NCBI GenBank assembly: GCA_023412695.1
Contig: JAEYNG010000232.1
Coordinates: 1 to 6,535 of the forward strand
Source: Planctomycetota bacterium
GTDB taxonomy: Bacteria; Planctomycetota; Phycisphaerae; Phycisphaerales; UBA1924
Direction: 5' to 3'
DNA length: 6,535 nt
The notes under the pieces were generated by a model. It was not told the origin of the DNA, did not search any database, and saw only the letters and a program-made list of their open reading frames with translations. Numbering within the stretch: position 1 is the stretch's first letter; the number at the start of each line of letters is the position of its first letter. Positions 5,378 to 6,535 of the stretch are shown here, piece after piece. Both the position numbers and the translations under genes were made by a program.

Positions 5378-6535
5378 TTTGCACCTCCTGTCCTCGCGTG
5401 GCGAGGAGCGGTGTTGCGGGGCGATGAGGATCGCTGCTGCGGGCGGGCGAGGCCGAGCACGCAGAGGCCGATCGCCAGCATGCCGGCGCCGGTCGCGCCG
5501 AGCATGGCGAGGGATCCGGCCGCGGGCGCGACGGTCTGACCGATCGCGGCGGGCCGCATCAGCGGAACCTCGTCGATGAACTTCGGTTCGGGGCGGACCG
5601 AGGGGACGGCGCGGCCGACGAACTCGATGGCCTGCTGCGCGGGGCTGAAGAGGAACAGGCGGAGCTTGGGCTCCTTGTCCATCATGTTCTCGAAGAACGT
5701 CTGGGACTCGTGCACAAAGTCGCCGACGCCGTCGCGGTCCTGGTCATAGCCGGTGTAGTCGCTCCAGAAGTTGCCGCGATCGCCCAGCCAGAAGCGGTTG
5801 GCGCTGAGGTCGCCACGGCCGGCGACGGAGACCTGCTCGATGTTGTCGATGAAGTTGTTGTCGGTGAACTCGTTGTTCTTCGCCGAGGGCAGGAACGTAA
5901 CGCCGACATCGTTACACGCGAAGGTGTTGCGGCGGAACCCGCCCGGGAGCTTGTCGGTGAAGGGCGAACCGTCGATGTATACGCCGACGCGGTTACCGGT
6001 GAGGATGTTGTCCTCGACGGTAAAGCGGTCGGTCTCCTTGAGGCCGATCCCGTAGCCGCTGGGGCCGCGGTTGGAGACCAGCAGGTTACGGCTGAGCGTC
6101 ACGCCCGCGCTGTACATCAGGTAGATGCCGACGGAGTTGCGCTCGAGGCGGTTATCCTCGATCGTCACCTCGTCGCTGAACATCAGGTGCAGGCCGTAGC
6201 GGCAGTTGGTCGACGTGTTGCCACGGATGACAACGCCCTTGGAGTACCATAGGATGGCGTCGCGGCCGTCGTGAACGCTGTTGTTCTCGACCAGGGCGTT
6301 GTCGGCGCGCCAGAGACGCAGGCCGTCGCCCCGGCGGGCGATGTCGAGGTCCTTGCCGCCGATGCGGTTGCCCCGGACGACACTGTCGGGCGCTTCGCGG
6401 AGGTCGATACCGAAGAGGATGTCCTGGAGCGTGTTGTTCTCGATGACCGCTCGCGGGGCGAGGACACGGATCGCGGCGTTCTCCTTGTCGAGATCGATGC
6501 CGGTGTTGCGGATCACAAAGCCCTTGAGCGTGACG
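5374..6535 (-). CDS. nosD: NosD, periplasmic beta-helix protein for nitrous oxide reductase maturation (N-terminus beyond the right edge)
   Basis: The frame stays open to the right edge (residues VTLKGFVIRNTG... are readable before any start), so the signal peptide and first beta-helix turns are missing. About 386 codons are visible. Numbering from the GTG at 6516, residues ~1-230 form a right-handed beta-helix of CASH repeats with recurring V-x-x-N-x-hydrophobic units (VIENNTL, VVRGNRI, LVENNSV, VIRGNTS, TIEDNRL, TVEDNIL). The family block GNFWSDYTGYDQDRDGVGD follows at 248-266. NosD is the periplasmic partner of NosFY and interacts with NosL and NosZ during copper delivery. After the segment KLRLFLFSPAQQAIEFV comes a Pro-rich linker. 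A hydrophobic stretch at about 334-356 then looks like a membrane anchor, with a basic, Ser-rich tail behind it. Many NosD proteins end near the SPAQQ segment, so this tail is an addition. The stop codon overlaps the nosF GTG by 4 nt. Confidence 0.93.
   Translation of the reverse strand, partial: VTLKGFVIRNTGIDLDKENAAIRVLAPRAVIENNTLQDILFGIDLREAPDSVVRGNRIGGKDLDIARRGDGLRLWRADNALVENNSVHDGRDAILWYSKGVVIRGNTSTNCRYGLHLMFSDEVTIEDNRLERNSVGIYLMYSAGVTLSRNLLVSNRGPSGYGIGLKETDRFTVEDNILTGNRVGVYIDGSPFTDKLPGGFRRNTFACNDVGVTFLPSAKNNEFTDNNFIDNIEQVSVAGRGDLSANRFWLGDRGNFWSDYTGYDQDRDGVGDFVHESQTFFENMMDKEPKLRLFLFSPAQQAIEFVGRAVPSVRPEPKFIDEVPLMRPAAIGQTVAPAAGSLAMLGATGAGMLAIGLCVLGLARPQQRSSSPRNTAPRHARTGGAK
5384..5389 (-). 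promoter_or_regulatory. Ribosome binding site that fixes the GTG start of nosF
   Basis: On the minus strand AGGAGG is followed by 6 nt and then GTG at 5377-5375. This consensus site inside the end of nosD decides the non-ATG start. Confidence 0.8.

Overview
This is a very GC-rich, densely coding bacterial window devoted mostly to anaerobic nitrogen-oxide respiration. It reads as a chromosome segment of an environmental bacterium. The mix of a CxxCH-type NrfA, an NrfH, NosDFYL maturation proteins and an Rrf2 regulator suggests a member of Planctomycetota (perhaps Phycisphaerae). That assignment rests on overall impression, not on a marker gene, and is tentative.

Layout: (1) 1-514, plus strand: the C-terminal half of a ketopantoate reductase (PanE/ApbA family), cut by the left edge. 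(2) 541-2550, plus strand: nrfH then nrfA, the membrane quinol dehydrogenase and the pentaheme nitrite reductase that together reduce nitrite to ammonium. (3) 2580-3035, minus strand: a cysteine-containing Rrf2-family regulator, tail-to-tail with nrfA. (4) 3097-6535, minus strand: nosL, nosY, nosF and nosD (transcribed nosD-nosF-nosY-nosL, then rrf2). These are the accessory genes that supply and mature the copper centres of nitrous oxide reductase. nosD is cut by the right edge, so nosZ and the rest of the nos cluster, if present, lie beyond it.

How it fits together: NrfH would take electrons from the quinol pool and pass them to NrfA on the periplasmic face for nitrite ammonification. NosD, the NosF ATPase and the NosY permease form an ABC-type complex, and NosL is a lipoprotein copper chaperone; together they assemble the copper sites of NosZ. 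The Rrf2 protein lies between the two systems and is a good candidate for a nitric-oxide, redox or iron-sulfur sensor controlling one or both. The nosDFYL junctions each overlap by exactly 4 nt, so that part is almost certainly one translationally coupled operon.

I see no tRNA, rRNA, CRISPR array, insertion sequence or phage gene. No stretch over 300 bases lacks a gene; the largest gap is about 61 nt. The more unusual points are the histidine in place of lysine at NrfA's catalytic heme, the non-canonical cysteine layout of the Rrf2 protein, the C-terminal membrane anchor on NosD, and a small AT-rich palindrome containing a perfect DnaA-box sequence just upstream of nrfH.
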